The notes below the pieces were generated by a model. The model ran no database searches. It was not told where the DNA came from and saw only the letters and a program-made list of their open reading frames with translations. The position numbers were made by a program, and so were the translations under genes. Shown here piece after piece: positions 8,855 to 16,944 of a stretch of 64,000 nucleotides of DNA (its first letter is position 1; each line of letters starts with the position of its first letter). This stretch comes from Solihabitans fulvus (lineage in GTDB: Bacteria > Actinomycetota > Actinomycetes > Mycobacteriales > Pseudonocardiaceae), in contig NZ_VUOB01000064.1 in assembly GCF_008386585.1 (NCBI RefSeq), positions 118,618 to 182,617 of the forward strand. The letters run 5' to 3'.

Positions 8855-9904
8855 ATGGCGATCCACCGGCTTCGGCGCGCTGGCGTGCTCGGCAGCGCAC
8901 TGGCCCTGGCCGCGCTGGCGACGATGTCGGCCGCCGGTCCGGCCGGCGCGACCACGGCGACGGCGCCGCTGTCGCAGGTCACCGGCACCGGCGTGCACAA
9001 CACCTACAACCCCGCCGACTACGGCTATCTGGCGCAGGCGCTGGACACCGGCACCAGCATGATCGAGCTGGACGCGTGGACCGACGTGATCACCGGCGAG
9101 TGGAAGGTGAGCCACAGCAACCCGTTCGGCAACGCCAACAACTGCGTCGACGCGGCCGGGCCAGCCGACCTGTACCGGGGCTCCGCCAACAAGGACCTCG
9201 GCTCATGCCTGGACGACGTGCGGATCTGGCTGGCCGCGCACCCCTCCGCGGGACCGGTCTACCTCAAGGTCGAGCTGAAGAACGGGTTCGAGGCCAACCT
9301 CGGCATGGGGCCGGCCGAGTTCGACGCGGTGCTGTCCGCGCATCTCGGCGGCGCGCTGTTCCGCCCCGCCGACCTGATGGCGGGCCGCTACCCCAGTCCG
9401 GACGCCGCCGCGCGGGCCAACGCGTGGCCGACCAGGTCCGCGCTCGCCGGCCGGGCGCTCGCCTACGTCATCCCCGGCACCGTGGAGCTCGCCAACCCGT
9501 TCGACACCCTGCACACCGACGTCGAGTACTCCCGCTATCTGCGGGATCTGGCCGCCGCAGGCCGGATCGGCCAGGCGACCGCGTTTCCCGCCGTGCTCGG
9601 CGCGGCCACCGGCGACCCGCGCACCCAGTACTCCGACGCGAGTCTGCGCCCGTGGTTCGTGTTCTTCGACGGCGACGCCGCCAGCTACGTGAAGCAGGGT
9701 GGCACGGACTGGTACGACATCAACCACTACATCCTGGTGATGACCGACGCGCACAACGTGCCGCCAACGCTCAACGACACCGCCCCGCCCATCCCGCAGG
9801 CGCAGGCGAGGGTGGCGCAGCTGGCCGCCGCGCACGCCAGCGTCGTGTCCTCCGACTGGTACGCCCTGCCCGCCGTCCTCAGCGAGGTCCTGCCACGGGG
9901 CTAA
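8855..9904 (+). CDS. Secreted Ca2+-dependent PI-specific phospholipase C-like protein
   Basis: A 349-residue exported protein with a twin-arginine-free Sec signal (hydrophobic core to about residue 32, cleavage near AGATT). The TIM-barrel family features are VHNTYN with the first catalytic His, MIELDAWTD with acidic metal ligands, and WKVSHSNPFGN with the second His. A later VYLKVELKN strand and SSDWYALP near the C-terminus fit the bacterial Ca2+-dependent phosphoinositide PLC family. It likely cleaves a glycerophospholipid or a related phosphodiester outside the cell. It ends at a good hairpin. Confidence 0.82.
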   Translation: MAIHRLRRAGVLGSALALAALATMSAAGPAGATTATAPLSQVTGTGVHNTYNPADYGYLAQALDTGTSMIELDAWTDVITGEWKVSHSNPFGNANNCVDAAGPADLYRGSANKDLGSCLDDVRIWLAAHPSAGPVYLKVELKNGFEANLGMGPAEFDAVLSAHLGGALFRPADLMAGRYPSPDAAARANAWPTRSALAGRALAYVIPGTVELANPFDTLHTDVEYSRYLRDLAAAGRIGQATAFPAVLGAATGDPRTQYSDASLRPWFVFFDGDAASYVKQGGTDWYDINHYILVMTDAHNVPPTLNDTAPPIPQAQARVAQLAAAHASVVSSDWYALPAVLSEVLPRG

Positions 9905-9952
9905 GAGTTCCTAACACGATGACTGTTCGGCTCGCCATTGTGTTAGGAGCTC
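9905..9952. terminator. Terminator hairpin after the PLC gene
   Basis: Arms 9905-9917 and 9940-9952 pair over 13 positions with one G-T wobble. The hairpin begins right after the stop codon at 9902-9904. The right arm reaches the stop codon of the hydrolase fragment on the other strand. Confidence 0.8.
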
Positions 9953-10188
9953 TAAGTGGCCGTCTCGCTCGTGGCCGGACCGGACTCGCCGTGCCCCCGG
10001 TGGTCGTAGGCGATGACCTGCACGGCCTCGCCGAACGCCGAGGGCAGCTGCTCGACTACCCGGTGCCAGCTGCGGTGGTCGAGCGCGTAGCCGTGGGCGA
10101 GCACGACCGTCAGCGCCGCATCCGGTGGGCCGCTGCGGACCAGGTGCAGCTCGGTGCCGTCCTCCAGTCTCAGCCGCTCCGCCGCCAT
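9952..10188 (-). pseudogene. Truncated alpha/beta-hydrolase N-terminus
   Basis: A 78-codon frame encodes only the first strands of an alpha/beta-hydrolase: ELHLVRSG, VVLAHGYALDHRSWH (oxyanion HGY) and VIAYDHRGHGESG. Normal members run to about 270-300 residues and have the Ser nucleophile elbow near residue 100. Here the frame stops before that, and the downstream DNA is a terminator and the PLC gene. It is therefore a decayed remnant or a breakpoint scar. A functional miniprotein cannot be excluded but is unlikely. Confidence 0.65.
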
Positions 10189-10254
10189 GCCGGACTCCTT
10201 TCGGCCGCTCCCGTTACCTACTTTGCAGTAACTTCGCGCGCCGCCGGCCGGCTG

Positions 10255-11478
10255 TCAAGTGGAACCGGGTCGCGCCGGTACCGGATCGGGCTGCCGGACA
10301 CCGAGCAGCGCGAGCAGCACCGCGCCGACGCCGATCGCGCCGAACGCCGCCCACGCCGACCAGTTCGCGTACTGGAACAGCACCGCGCCGAGCGCGGGAC
10401 CGACGGCGTAGCCGACGCTCTGGGCCGCGCCGAGCGCCGCGATGTACCTGCCGCGCACCTCGGGCGGCGCGATGATCGCGGGATACGCCGTCAGGGACGG
10501 GGCCGCCGCGATCTCACCGAGCGTGCGGACGACGGTCGCGACCACCAGCAGGACGATGCCGGCGCGCACCCCGTACAGCACGACGCCGGTGGCGATCAGC
10601 CCGACGCCGCACGGGATGGCGCGGCGCAGCGGCCAGGTCTGCACGACCTTGGTCAGCGGCAGCTCGAACAGGATCACCAGCAGCGCGTTGGTCGCCACGA
10701 GCGCGCCGTACAGCGCCGTCGGCATCCCCCACGCGTGCAGTTGCAGCGGCAGGGTGGCCAGGTACTGGCACTCCACGATCGCCATCAGCACCAGCGACCC
10801 GACGACCAACAGGTAGCGGCGGTCGCGGAGCACCACCCGGTAGCCGCCCTGCCGCCGCTCGGCCGTCCTTGCGGCGACGTTTCTGGACACCGCACGAGGC
10901 AGCCAGGCTAGGGCGACCGCGCCGAACACCAGCGAGGTGCCCATGTTGGTGAGGAAGACGACGCGGTAGGACAGCGCCGCCAGTGCCGCGCCGATCAGCG
11001 GTCCGAGCATCGCGCCAAGGTTGAGCGCGAGGCGGTAGACCGCGGAGACCATCACCAGTCGCCGCGCCGGGGTCACGGCGGCGAGCAGCGAGCTGGCCGC
11101 CGGCAGGTACGCCTGCGCGGTGAGGCCGGCGGCCGCGCACAGCGCGACCAGCGGCGGGTAGGCGTGCACGAACGGCAGCGCCCCGACGAGCGCGCCGCCG
11201 AGCAACGTCGAGCCGCCGATGGTGCGCCGCGCGCCGAACCGGTCGGTGACCACGCCGCCGAGGAACACCCCGCACAGCGCGCCCGCGCCGTAGGCGGTCA
11301 GCGCGAGCCCGGCCGCCGACGGCGACACCCCGGTGCCGGTCAGGTACAGCACCAGGTAGATCTGGATGAACGAGCCCATCCGGTTGATCGCGACGCCGAC
11401 CAGCAGCAGCGCGGCGGGGCGCGGCAGGCCGCGCAGCGTGGCCAGCACGCCGCCGGGGGCCTCGTCGGCCACGGTCAC
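10255..11478 (-). CDS. MFS transporter
   Basis: A 407-residue major-facilitator protein with about 12 membrane segments. The loop 2-3 signature appears as GVVTDRFGARRTIGG. It probably exports the product of locus A, because its GTG start at 11478 overlaps the stop of the ATP-grasp gene by four bases (GTGA), so the two are translationally coupled. A longer frame upstream exists but overlaps the ATP-grasp gene and has no transporter character. Import rather than export cannot be ruled out from sequence. Confidence 0.87.
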   Translation of the reverse strand: MTVADEAPGGVLATLRGLPRPAALLLVGVAINRMGSFIQIYLVLYLTGTGVSPSAAGLALTAYGAGALCGVFLGGVVTDRFGARRTIGGSTLLGGALVGALPFVHAYPPLVALCAAAGLTAQAYLPAASSLLAAVTPARRLVMVSAVYRLALNLGAMLGPLIGAALAALSYRVVFLTNMGTSLVFGAVALAWLPRAVSRNVAARTAERRQGGYRVVLRDRRYLLVVGSLVLMAIVECQYLATLPLQLHAWGMPTALYGALVATNALLVILFELPLTKVVQTWPLRRAIPCGVGLIATGVVLYGVRAGIVLLVVATVVRTLGEIAAAPSLTAYPAIIAPPEVRGRYIAALGAAQSVGYAVGPALGAVLFQYANWSAWAAFGAIGVGAVLLALLGVRQPDPVPARPGST

Positions 11479-12842
11479 CGGGCGGGCACCGCCTCCGGCA
11501 GCGCGAGGTGCAGGTTGTCCAGGATTCCGTAGCAGTCCCGCAGCAGGGTCTCCGCATCGGCGGCCCGCAGGTAGAAGATCCCGGCCCAGTTCAGCGCGCC
11601 GTCGCTGGGGTCGTACCTCGGGATGAGGGTGCCGCGCGGCAGCGTCTGCTGCTCGACGACCGACACCGACGTGCCAGCCGAGACGAGCGTGGACCAGTCG
11701 AGCTCGCGGTCGTCCCAGATCCGCTGGTCCCGCCACGGCCGACCGGCCGAGTCGGCGGCGATCATGGCGAGCGTCGCGGCTGCGCCCGTGCCCGCGGTGC
11801 GCATCCGTTCGGGGTATTCCACCCGCTCGCCGAGCAATTCCCTAGTGAGCATCGAGATCATGTCGAGCCCGAACACGTCCTCGATTTCCCGGACCAACAT
11901 GCAGCCACCGAATCTGGCGGCGGACTCGATGACGGTGAGTTCGCCGTCCGGCCCCAACATGATCTCGGTGTGCGTGCCGCAGGTATCGAGTTCGAGCGCG
12001 TCCACGGCAATCGTCGCAACTTTTTCCACTCTTCGCTGCAATTGCTCCGAAAGGACGCACGGCGCTAGGTTCGCAGGTTCGATGAATGGCGGAACTGTGG
12101 GCATTCGGCCGGTCAGGCTAATTGGATGGTAGGTGCCGGAAGAAACGATTCCCTCGACGCTTACGTATGGACCGTACCGTTTGTCGGTTTCATACCACCC
12201 TGAGGTCGAGCCGTTAATTATCTCCTCGACGAGGAACGTCGCGTCGGTGCCGGCCTCGCGCAGCTCGCCGATGCCGGTCGCGCGAACCCTGCCGACCGCC
12301 GCGTTGGCCGCGGCCCAGACCCGCTCGGCGTCCTCGACGCCGCCGAGCTCGGCCTGACCCATGGAGCCCGCGCCCCACGCGGCCTTGAGCAGCAGCGGCG
12401 GGGTCAGCTCGGCGCAGCCGGCGCGGAGGTCGCGCAGGCTCGCCACCCGACGGTAGCCCGGCACGGGGACGCCGGCGTCCGCCCAGGTGTCGCGCATGAG
12501 CCGCTTGTCCCTGGCCCGCAGCACGCCGGGGCCCGCCCCGCGCAGGCCGAGCCGGGTGGCGGCCTCGGCGACCGGCACCATGGCGAACTCGGACGTGGCG
12601 ATGACCGCGTCCGCGGCCACCCGCTCGGCGTGCCCGACGATCAGCTCGACCAGCGCGTCCCCGGTCGGCGGCGGGCCGTCGAGTTCGGTGACCGAAGCGC
12701 ACAGCGGGCGCCACAGCTCCGTCTCCACCGAGGGCAGCGGCACGATCGCGAGCACGTGCAGCGCGCCGCACGCGGCGATGGCCGGCAGCGAGTGGGCCAG
12801 CGGAGTACCGCCGCGCACGTACACGAACAAGATCTGTCTCAC
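11475..12842 (-). CDS. ATP-grasp carboxylate-amine ligase
   Basis: A 455-residue ATP-grasp enzyme of the L-amino-acid-ligase/carbamoyl-phosphate-synthase-like group. It would activate a carboxylate as acyl phosphate and join it to an amine. The N-terminal domain (1-100) precedes the ATP lobe, where LLLKAAWGAGSMGQ supplies the Lys and Gly-rich loop. The metal region is HTEIML followed by VIESAARFGG, with Ala where many relatives have the Asn ligand. The GTG start at 12842 has GGGAG upstream. Its divergence from the dehydrogenase operon and coupling to an exporter suggest small peptide or amide synthesis. Confidence 0.85.
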   Translation of the reverse strand: MRQILFVYVRGGTPLAHSLPAIAACGALHVLAIVPLPSVETELWRPLCASVTELDGPPPTGDALVELIVGHAERVAADAVIATSEFAMVPVAEAATRLGLRGAGPGVLRARDKRLMRDTWADAGVPVPGYRRVASLRDLRAGCAELTPPLLLKAAWGAGSMGQAELGGVEDAERVWAAANAAVGRVRATGIGELREAGTDATFLVEEIINGSTSGWYETDKRYGPYVSVEGIVSSGTYHPISLTGRMPTVPPFIEPANLAPCVLSEQLQRRVEKVATIAVDALELDTCGTHTEIMLGPDGELTVIESAARFGGCMLVREIEDVFGLDMISMLTRELLGERVEYPERMRTAGTGAAATLAMIAADSAGRPWRDQRIWDDRELDWSTLVSAGTSVSVVEQQTLPRGTLIPRYDPSDGALNWAGIFYLRAADAETLLRDCYGILDNLHLALPEAVPAR

Positions 12843-12861
12843 CGGCAGACTCCCGAATCAG

Positions 12862-12880
12862 TTCTGATCATTCCTGATCA
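12862..12880. promoter_or_regulatory. Direct repeat in the divergent promoter region of locus A
   Basis: Two copies of a 9-base word (TTCTGATCA and TCCTGATCA) start 10 bp apart in the 265-bp gap between the ATP-grasp gene and the dehydrogenase gene. Same-face helical spacing suggests a regulator site. No dedicated regulator gene adjoins locus A, so the factor is unknown. Confidence 0.35.
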
Positions 12881-13107
12881 ATCTCGGACACGCGACAATG
12901 AATTTATTGACCCTAGCTACGGAGTTCGGACAGCGCTAGTGTGGGTGACCGAGACACATTATGGACGCTGCGGCCACTGGTTGACGCCGGTCGGTCGAAC
13001 ACCTGTGGAGAGCTAGCCCGTTCGGAGCATGAGAAATACAGTGAAGCCGCCTGGGTTACGTTCCTGAACAGGCGGTCGACGACTGCGCCTACTGGGGGGC
13101 CAGAATA

Positions 13108-15183
13108 ATGCTGCCGTTATTAGGTGACACCTTTGTCGTGCAGTCTCCAGACTTTCAGGGATACGTCGTCGTCGACGCGATGGTCGGCGGTCGCGCCGTT
13201 GGCGGAACCAGGATGACCCCCGGGGTGACGCTCGACGACGTCGCCGGGCTCGCCAACCAGATGTCCCTGAAGCTCGCGCTGGCCGGGCTGCCGATCGGCG
13301 GCGCGAAGGCCGGCATCCGGTGCGCGCTGCCCGAGGGCGAGCGCCGGGACCGCGCGCTGCGGGACTTCGGCCGTTGGGCGGCCCCGCTGCTGCGCGACGG
13401 CGTCTACCTCGGCAGCGACCAGGGCGTCACCTACCGGGACAGGGCGATCCTGTTCGAGGCGGCCGGTTTCGACGAGTCCGCCATCTCGCCGCGGCGCCCG
13501 CTGCCCTGCTCGTGGGGACAGCTGTGGGAGCACCTGGCCGACATCACCGGCCACGGCGTCGCCGAGGCGACCTCGGTCGCCGTGTCCGGCGAGGGCAGGA
13601 CCGTGGCGCTCCAGGGCTTCGGCATCGTGGGGCGTGGAGCCGCCCAGGAGCTCACCCAGCTCGGCGCCATCGTCGTGGCGGTCGCGGACCGGCTCGGGGT
13701 GGTCGCGGCGCCGGGCGGGCTGCCGCTGGACCTGGTGCTCGCGGCCACCGACGCCGCCGGCACGATCGATCGGACCGCCCTGCCGGACGGCCTGCTGCTG
13801 TCCGGCAGGCCCGACGCGTGGCTGGACGTCGACGCCGACATCCTCGTGCTCGCCGCGGGCGGCGGCGCGCTGCACGCGGGGAACGCGGACCGGGTCCAGG
13901 CAAGCCTGGTGGTCGAGGGCGCCAACTCGCCGTGCACGCGGGACGCGCTGCGCGCGCTGGCCGCGCGCGGGATCCCCGTGCTGCCGGGAATCGTCGCCAA
14001 CTGCGGCAGCGCGACCGTGACCGCCCTGGTGCTGACCGACTCGCTGCCCGGGGTCGACGACGCTCCCGACGTCGCCTCGCTGACGAAGTACCTGTTCGAC
14101 CGGGTCGGGTCGCAGGTTCGGGACACCACCCGCGAGGTGATCGCGCGCGCGAACCGTTCTGGCGTCTCGTGGTACGAGGCCGCCGAGGACCTGGCGCGTC
14201 GGCGGTTGCCGCGCGCGTCCGGACCTGCCCCAGCCCGATCCGGCCCGACCCGATCCGCCCAAACCCGATCTGCCCAAACCCGATGGCAGAGCCAATCGCA
14301 GACAGAAAGGACCAGCACGATGTCCAGTGACACCATGCCCGATCTGGCGCACGCGACCGTCGGCAAGCCGTCGACGCGGTTGTCCGATCCACTCCCCCAG
14401 GCCCAGGATCCCGGCGACTTCGTCGACGGACTGACCAACGAGGTGCTCACCTCTGCGGCCGCGAACATCGGGCCGTTCTACGAGCGCCTGATCGCCGGTC
14501 GCATTCCGCTGTCGGGCGTCCAGGCGTGGGTCAAGCAGTGGTACGTCGACTCCAGGATGTTCCCGTCGGTGATCGGCCAGATCGCGGCCAACGCCGGCTA
14601 CTTCTACGACGCCCGCCAGGTGATGGGCGCGAACTTCGCCGAGGAGCTCGGTGAGTTCAACCCGCTGCGGGAGCACCCGGTGACGGTGCGGCAGCTGGCC
14701 AGGGCGCTCGGCGTCAGCGACGAGGAGCTGGAGTTCACCGAGCCGTACCCGGAGACGCTGCTGTACGTGGAGTACCGCCAGCACCTGGTCCGCGACTACC
14801 ACTGGCTCGAGGGCCTCGCGGCCGGCAGCTTCGCGATCGAGCTGACCATCCCCAACCGGTTCAGGAAGATCGCCGCGGCGCTGTCCGCGCAGTTCGGCCT
14901 TGACGACGAGGCGCTGGAGGTGTTCCGCATCCACGCCGGCGACGAGCGGCTGGAGCTGGACTACGGCGGCGACGACAAGCACGCGGGCGAGGCGCAGGAC
15001 CTGATCCGCAAGTACGCGGTGACCGCCGAGATGCAGCACAGGGTGCGGCTGGCCATGTGGCGCTCGATCGAGGCGCGCAAGGTCTACCAGTGGGGCCTGT
15101 TCCGGGAGATCTGTCTCAAGCACGACCCGTTGTGGTCGACCATCGTGGCCGGCAGCGACGCGCCGGCCGAACAGACCGTCTGA
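13108..15183 (+). CDS. Glu/Leu/Phe/Val-type amino-acid dehydrogenase fused to a TenA/PqqC-fold (heme-oxygenase-like) protein
   Basis: One 691-codon frame holds two enzymes. Residues 1-375 are an amino-acid dehydrogenase. MSLKLALAGLPIGGAKAGI carries Lys55 and Lys67, spaced as the substrate and catalytic lysines of leucine dehydrogenase, and VALQGFGIVGRG is the NAD fold. It would interconvert a 2-oxo acid and an amino acid. Residues 405-691 are an all-helical heme-oxygenase-like domain with an E-x6-H motif (EFNPLREH) and HAGDERLE. The joining segment is a tandem repeat, and an ATG at 14320 with a good ribosome site could start the second protein separately. It heads an operon with the methyltransferase and aminotransferase. 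Whether one or two polypeptides are made is open. Confidence 0.8.
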   Translation: MLPLLGDTFVVQSPDFQGYVVVDAMVGGRAVGGTRMTPGVTLDDVAGLANQMSLKLALAGLPIGGAKAGIRCALPEGERRDRALRDFGRWAAPLLRDGVYLGSDQGVTYRDRAILFEAAGFDESAISPRRPLPCSWGQLWEHLADITGHGVAEATSVAVSGEGRTVALQGFGIVGRGAAQELTQLGAIVVAVADRLGVVAAPGGLPLDLVLAATDAAGTIDRTALPDGLLLSGRPDAWLDVDADILVLAAGGGALHAGNADRVQASLVVEGANSPCTRDALRALAARGIPVLPGIVANCGSATVTALVLTDSLPGVDDAPDVASLTKYLFDRVGSQVRDTTREVIARANRSGVSWYEAAEDLARRRLPRASGPAPARSGPTRSAQTRSAQTRWQSQSQTERTSTMSSDTMPDLAHATVGKPSTRLSDPLPQAQDPGDFVDGLTNEVLTSAAANIGPFYERLIAGRIPLSGVQAWVKQWYVDSRMFPSVIGQIAANAGYFYDARQVMGANFAEELGEFNPLREHPVTVRQLARALGVSDEELEFTEPYPETLLYVEYRQHLVRDYHWLEGLAAGSFAIELTIPNRFRKIAAALSAQFGLDDEALEVFRIHAGDERLELDYGGDDKHAGEAQDLIRKYAVTAEMQHRVRLAMWRSIEARKVYQWGLFREICLKHDPLWSTIVAGSDAPAEQTV
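14234..14284 (+). repeat. 15-bp tandem repeat in the dehydrogenase/TenA-like linker
   Basis: Units start at 14234, 14249, 14264 and 14279 (partial), with consensus CCCGATCCGCCCAAA. The 15-bp period keeps the frame and encodes RSGPT, RSAQT, RSAQT. It sits exactly where a stop codon and intergenic spacer would be expected. Confidence 0.85.
14304..14311 (+). promoter_or_regulatory. Internal ribosome binding site for the TenA/PqqC-like protein
   Basis: AGAAAGGA lies 8 bases before the in-frame ATG at 14320. It implies that a 287-residue stand-alone heme-oxygenase-like protein may be made in addition to, or instead of, the fusion. Confidence 0.6.
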
Positions 15184-15257
15184 TCACCGCGGCCGGGAAA
15201 CCCTGCTGGGCAAGGGAAACGCCGGCCCGCGGTGCCACACCGGACAAGGAGGACGTC

Positions 15258-15905
15258 ATGCAGGTGGCCCCGGCGATCGAGGCCGTGCTGGCCAGGTTGG
15301 AGGAGCGGTCGGCCCGTGAGCAGCCCGAACTGGAGCGCCTCAACGGCGTCGGCGCCGCGGCCACCCGCGCCGCGGCGCCGGGGCTGATGCTCGATGTCGG
15401 CCCGCAGGTCGGCAGGCTGCTCAACGCGCTGGTGCGGATCACCGACGCGAAGTTCGTGCTGGAGGTCGGCGGTTCCGTCGGCTACTCGACGGTCTGGCTC
15501 GCCGAGGCGCTGACGCACACCGGCGGCCACGCGCTGTCCCTCGAACCGGAGCCGGACAAGGCGGTGCAGCTCGGGAACAACCTCGCCGCCGCCGGCCTCG
15601 GCGACCACGTCGACGTCCTCGTGGAGGACGCCGGCGCGGTGATCCCCAGGCTGGCCGGGCCGTTCGACGTGGTGCTGATCGACCACTGGAAGGACCTCTA
15701 CGTCAGGGAGTTCGACGCGGCGTGGCCGAAGCTGCGCGAGGGCGGCGTGATCGTGGCCGACAACATCTGCCGGCCGACCGCGACGGCGGACCTGATGCAG
15801 GAGTACGTCGAGCACGTGCGGAATGCTCCTGGGGCCTACTCCTTCACGCTCGACATCGGCAACGGCGTCGAGCTGACCTGGCGGACCAACACCGAGGAGG
15901 CGTGA
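15258..15905 (+). CDS. SAM-dependent O-methyltransferase (CCoAOMT-like)
   Basis: A 215-residue class I methyltransferase of the metal-dependent catechol/caffeoyl-CoA type. The SAM loop is VLEVGGSVGYST, and metal ligands appear in LIDHWKD and VADNICR. It would methylate a hydroxyl on a small molecule, or possibly an N-hydroxyl. The ATG at 15258 follows AAGGAGG at ideal distance; a longer frame upstream overlaps the previous gene. The stop overlaps the next start (TGATG), so it is cotranscribed and coupled with the aminotransferase. Confidence 0.86.
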   Translation: MQVAPAIEAVLARLEERSAREQPELERLNGVGAAATRAAAPGLMLDVGPQVGRLLNALVRITDAKFVLEVGGSVGYSTVWLAEALTHTGGHALSLEPEPDKAVQLGNNLAAAGLGDHVDVLVEDAGAVIPRLAGPFDVVLIDHWKDLYVREFDAAWPKLREGGVIVADNICRPTATADLMQEYVEHVRNAPGAYSFTLDIGNGVELTWRTNTEEA

Positions 15906-16819
15906 TGATCGAGCCGGTCGGGCAGGTGTGGCTGGACGGCAAGGTCGTCGACGCGGAGGACAGCAGGGTCGGGCTGCTGACCCATTCGCTGCACTACGGT
16001 TTCGGCGCGCTGGACGGCTTCCGGTCCTATCGGCAGGACGGCGGCGGGGTCGCGGCGTTCCGGCTGGCCGACCACCTCGCCCGGCTGCGCTCCTCCGCGT
16101 CGGCCATCGGCCTCGAACTCGGCCACACGCATGGGGATCTGGTCGAGGGGGCGTGCGATGTGTTGCGCACCAACGGTCTCGACGACGCCTACGTGCGGCC
16201 GCTGGTGTTCGTCGGCGAGCCCAACATCATCTTCGCGCACTGGCTCAACCCGGTGCACGTGGCGCTGGTGCCGTTCGCCTGGTCCGGCTACTCCGACCGG
16301 GACGCGGACGCCGGCACCACCGCGCAGGTCTCCCCGTATCCGCGCCCCAAGGCGCATGCCGCGCTGTACAACGCGAAGCTCACCGGCAACTACCTGCTGA
16401 GCGTCATCGCGTTCGGGCACGCCAGGTCCAGCGGCGTGCAGCAGGCGATCTTCCTGGACGAGGACGGCTTCGTCTGCGAGAGCACCGGGGAGAACCTGTT
16501 CGCGGTGCACGGGAATCTCGTGTCGACGCCCCCGGCGACCAGGTCGCTGCTGCCGGGGCTGACCAGGGCCACGGTGCTGGTGCTGGCCGCCGAGCTCGGC
16601 TACGAGGTCGCGGAGCGGGACCTGACCGTGCCGCAGCTGCACGACGCCGACGAGGTGTTCACCACCGGCACCGCGTCCGGCGTGCTGGCCATCCCGGAGT
16701 TGGACGGGCGGCGGATCGGTGACGGCACCGCGCCGGTGGCGCGCGCCCTCCGGCAGCGTTACCTGGACGCGGCGCGCGGTCGGCTGCCCGAGCACGCCGA
16801 CTGGCTCACCATTCTCTAG
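15905..16819 (+). CDS. Class IV (branched-chain/D-amino-acid type) aminotransferase
   Basis: A 304-residue PLP fold-type IV enzyme. Lys158 in YNAKLTGNYL is the expected Schiff-base residue. LHYGFGALDGFRSY, EDGFVCESTGENLF and VFTTGTASGV match the IlvE-like family. Together with the amino-acid dehydrogenase it could shuttle amino groups between a 2-oxo acid and an amino acid used by the ATP-grasp ligase. IlvE-like primary metabolism is possible, but the single-base overlap with the methyltransferase argues for a role in locus A. Confidence 0.86.
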   Translation: MIEPVGQVWLDGKVVDAEDSRVGLLTHSLHYGFGALDGFRSYRQDGGGVAAFRLADHLARLRSSASAIGLELGHTHGDLVEGACDVLRTNGLDDAYVRPLVFVGEPNIIFAHWLNPVHVALVPFAWSGYSDRDADAGTTAQVSPYPRPKAHAALYNAKLTGNYLLSVIAFGHARSSGVQQAIFLDEDGFVCESTGENLFAVHGNLVSTPPATRSLLPGLTRATVLVLAAELGYEVAERDLTVPQLHDADEVFTTGTASGVLAIPELDGRRIGDGTAPVARALRQRYLDAARGRLPEHADWLTIL

Positions 16820-16871
16820 GCCGCCCAACGGCTCTGGGCCCGACGCCCTGAGCAGATGATCTGAGCCGATC

Positions 16872-16898
16872 GGGCCGACGGCGCGCGACCGTCGGCCC
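16872..16898 (+). terminator. Terminator of the locus A operon
   Basis: A perfect 10-bp stem (GGGCCGACGG and complement) with a 7-base loop lies 53 bases after the aminotransferase stop and before the next gene. Confidence 0.75.
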
Positions 16899-16944
16899 AC
16901 TTGGTTAGCCTGCCCTCCGACGGCACACTCGGAAGGGCGGCTCA

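Noticed and set aside
15905..16819. Calling the aminotransferase ilvE
   Set aside because: The family fits, but its coupling to a methyltransferase in locus A makes a housekeeping symbol unsafe.
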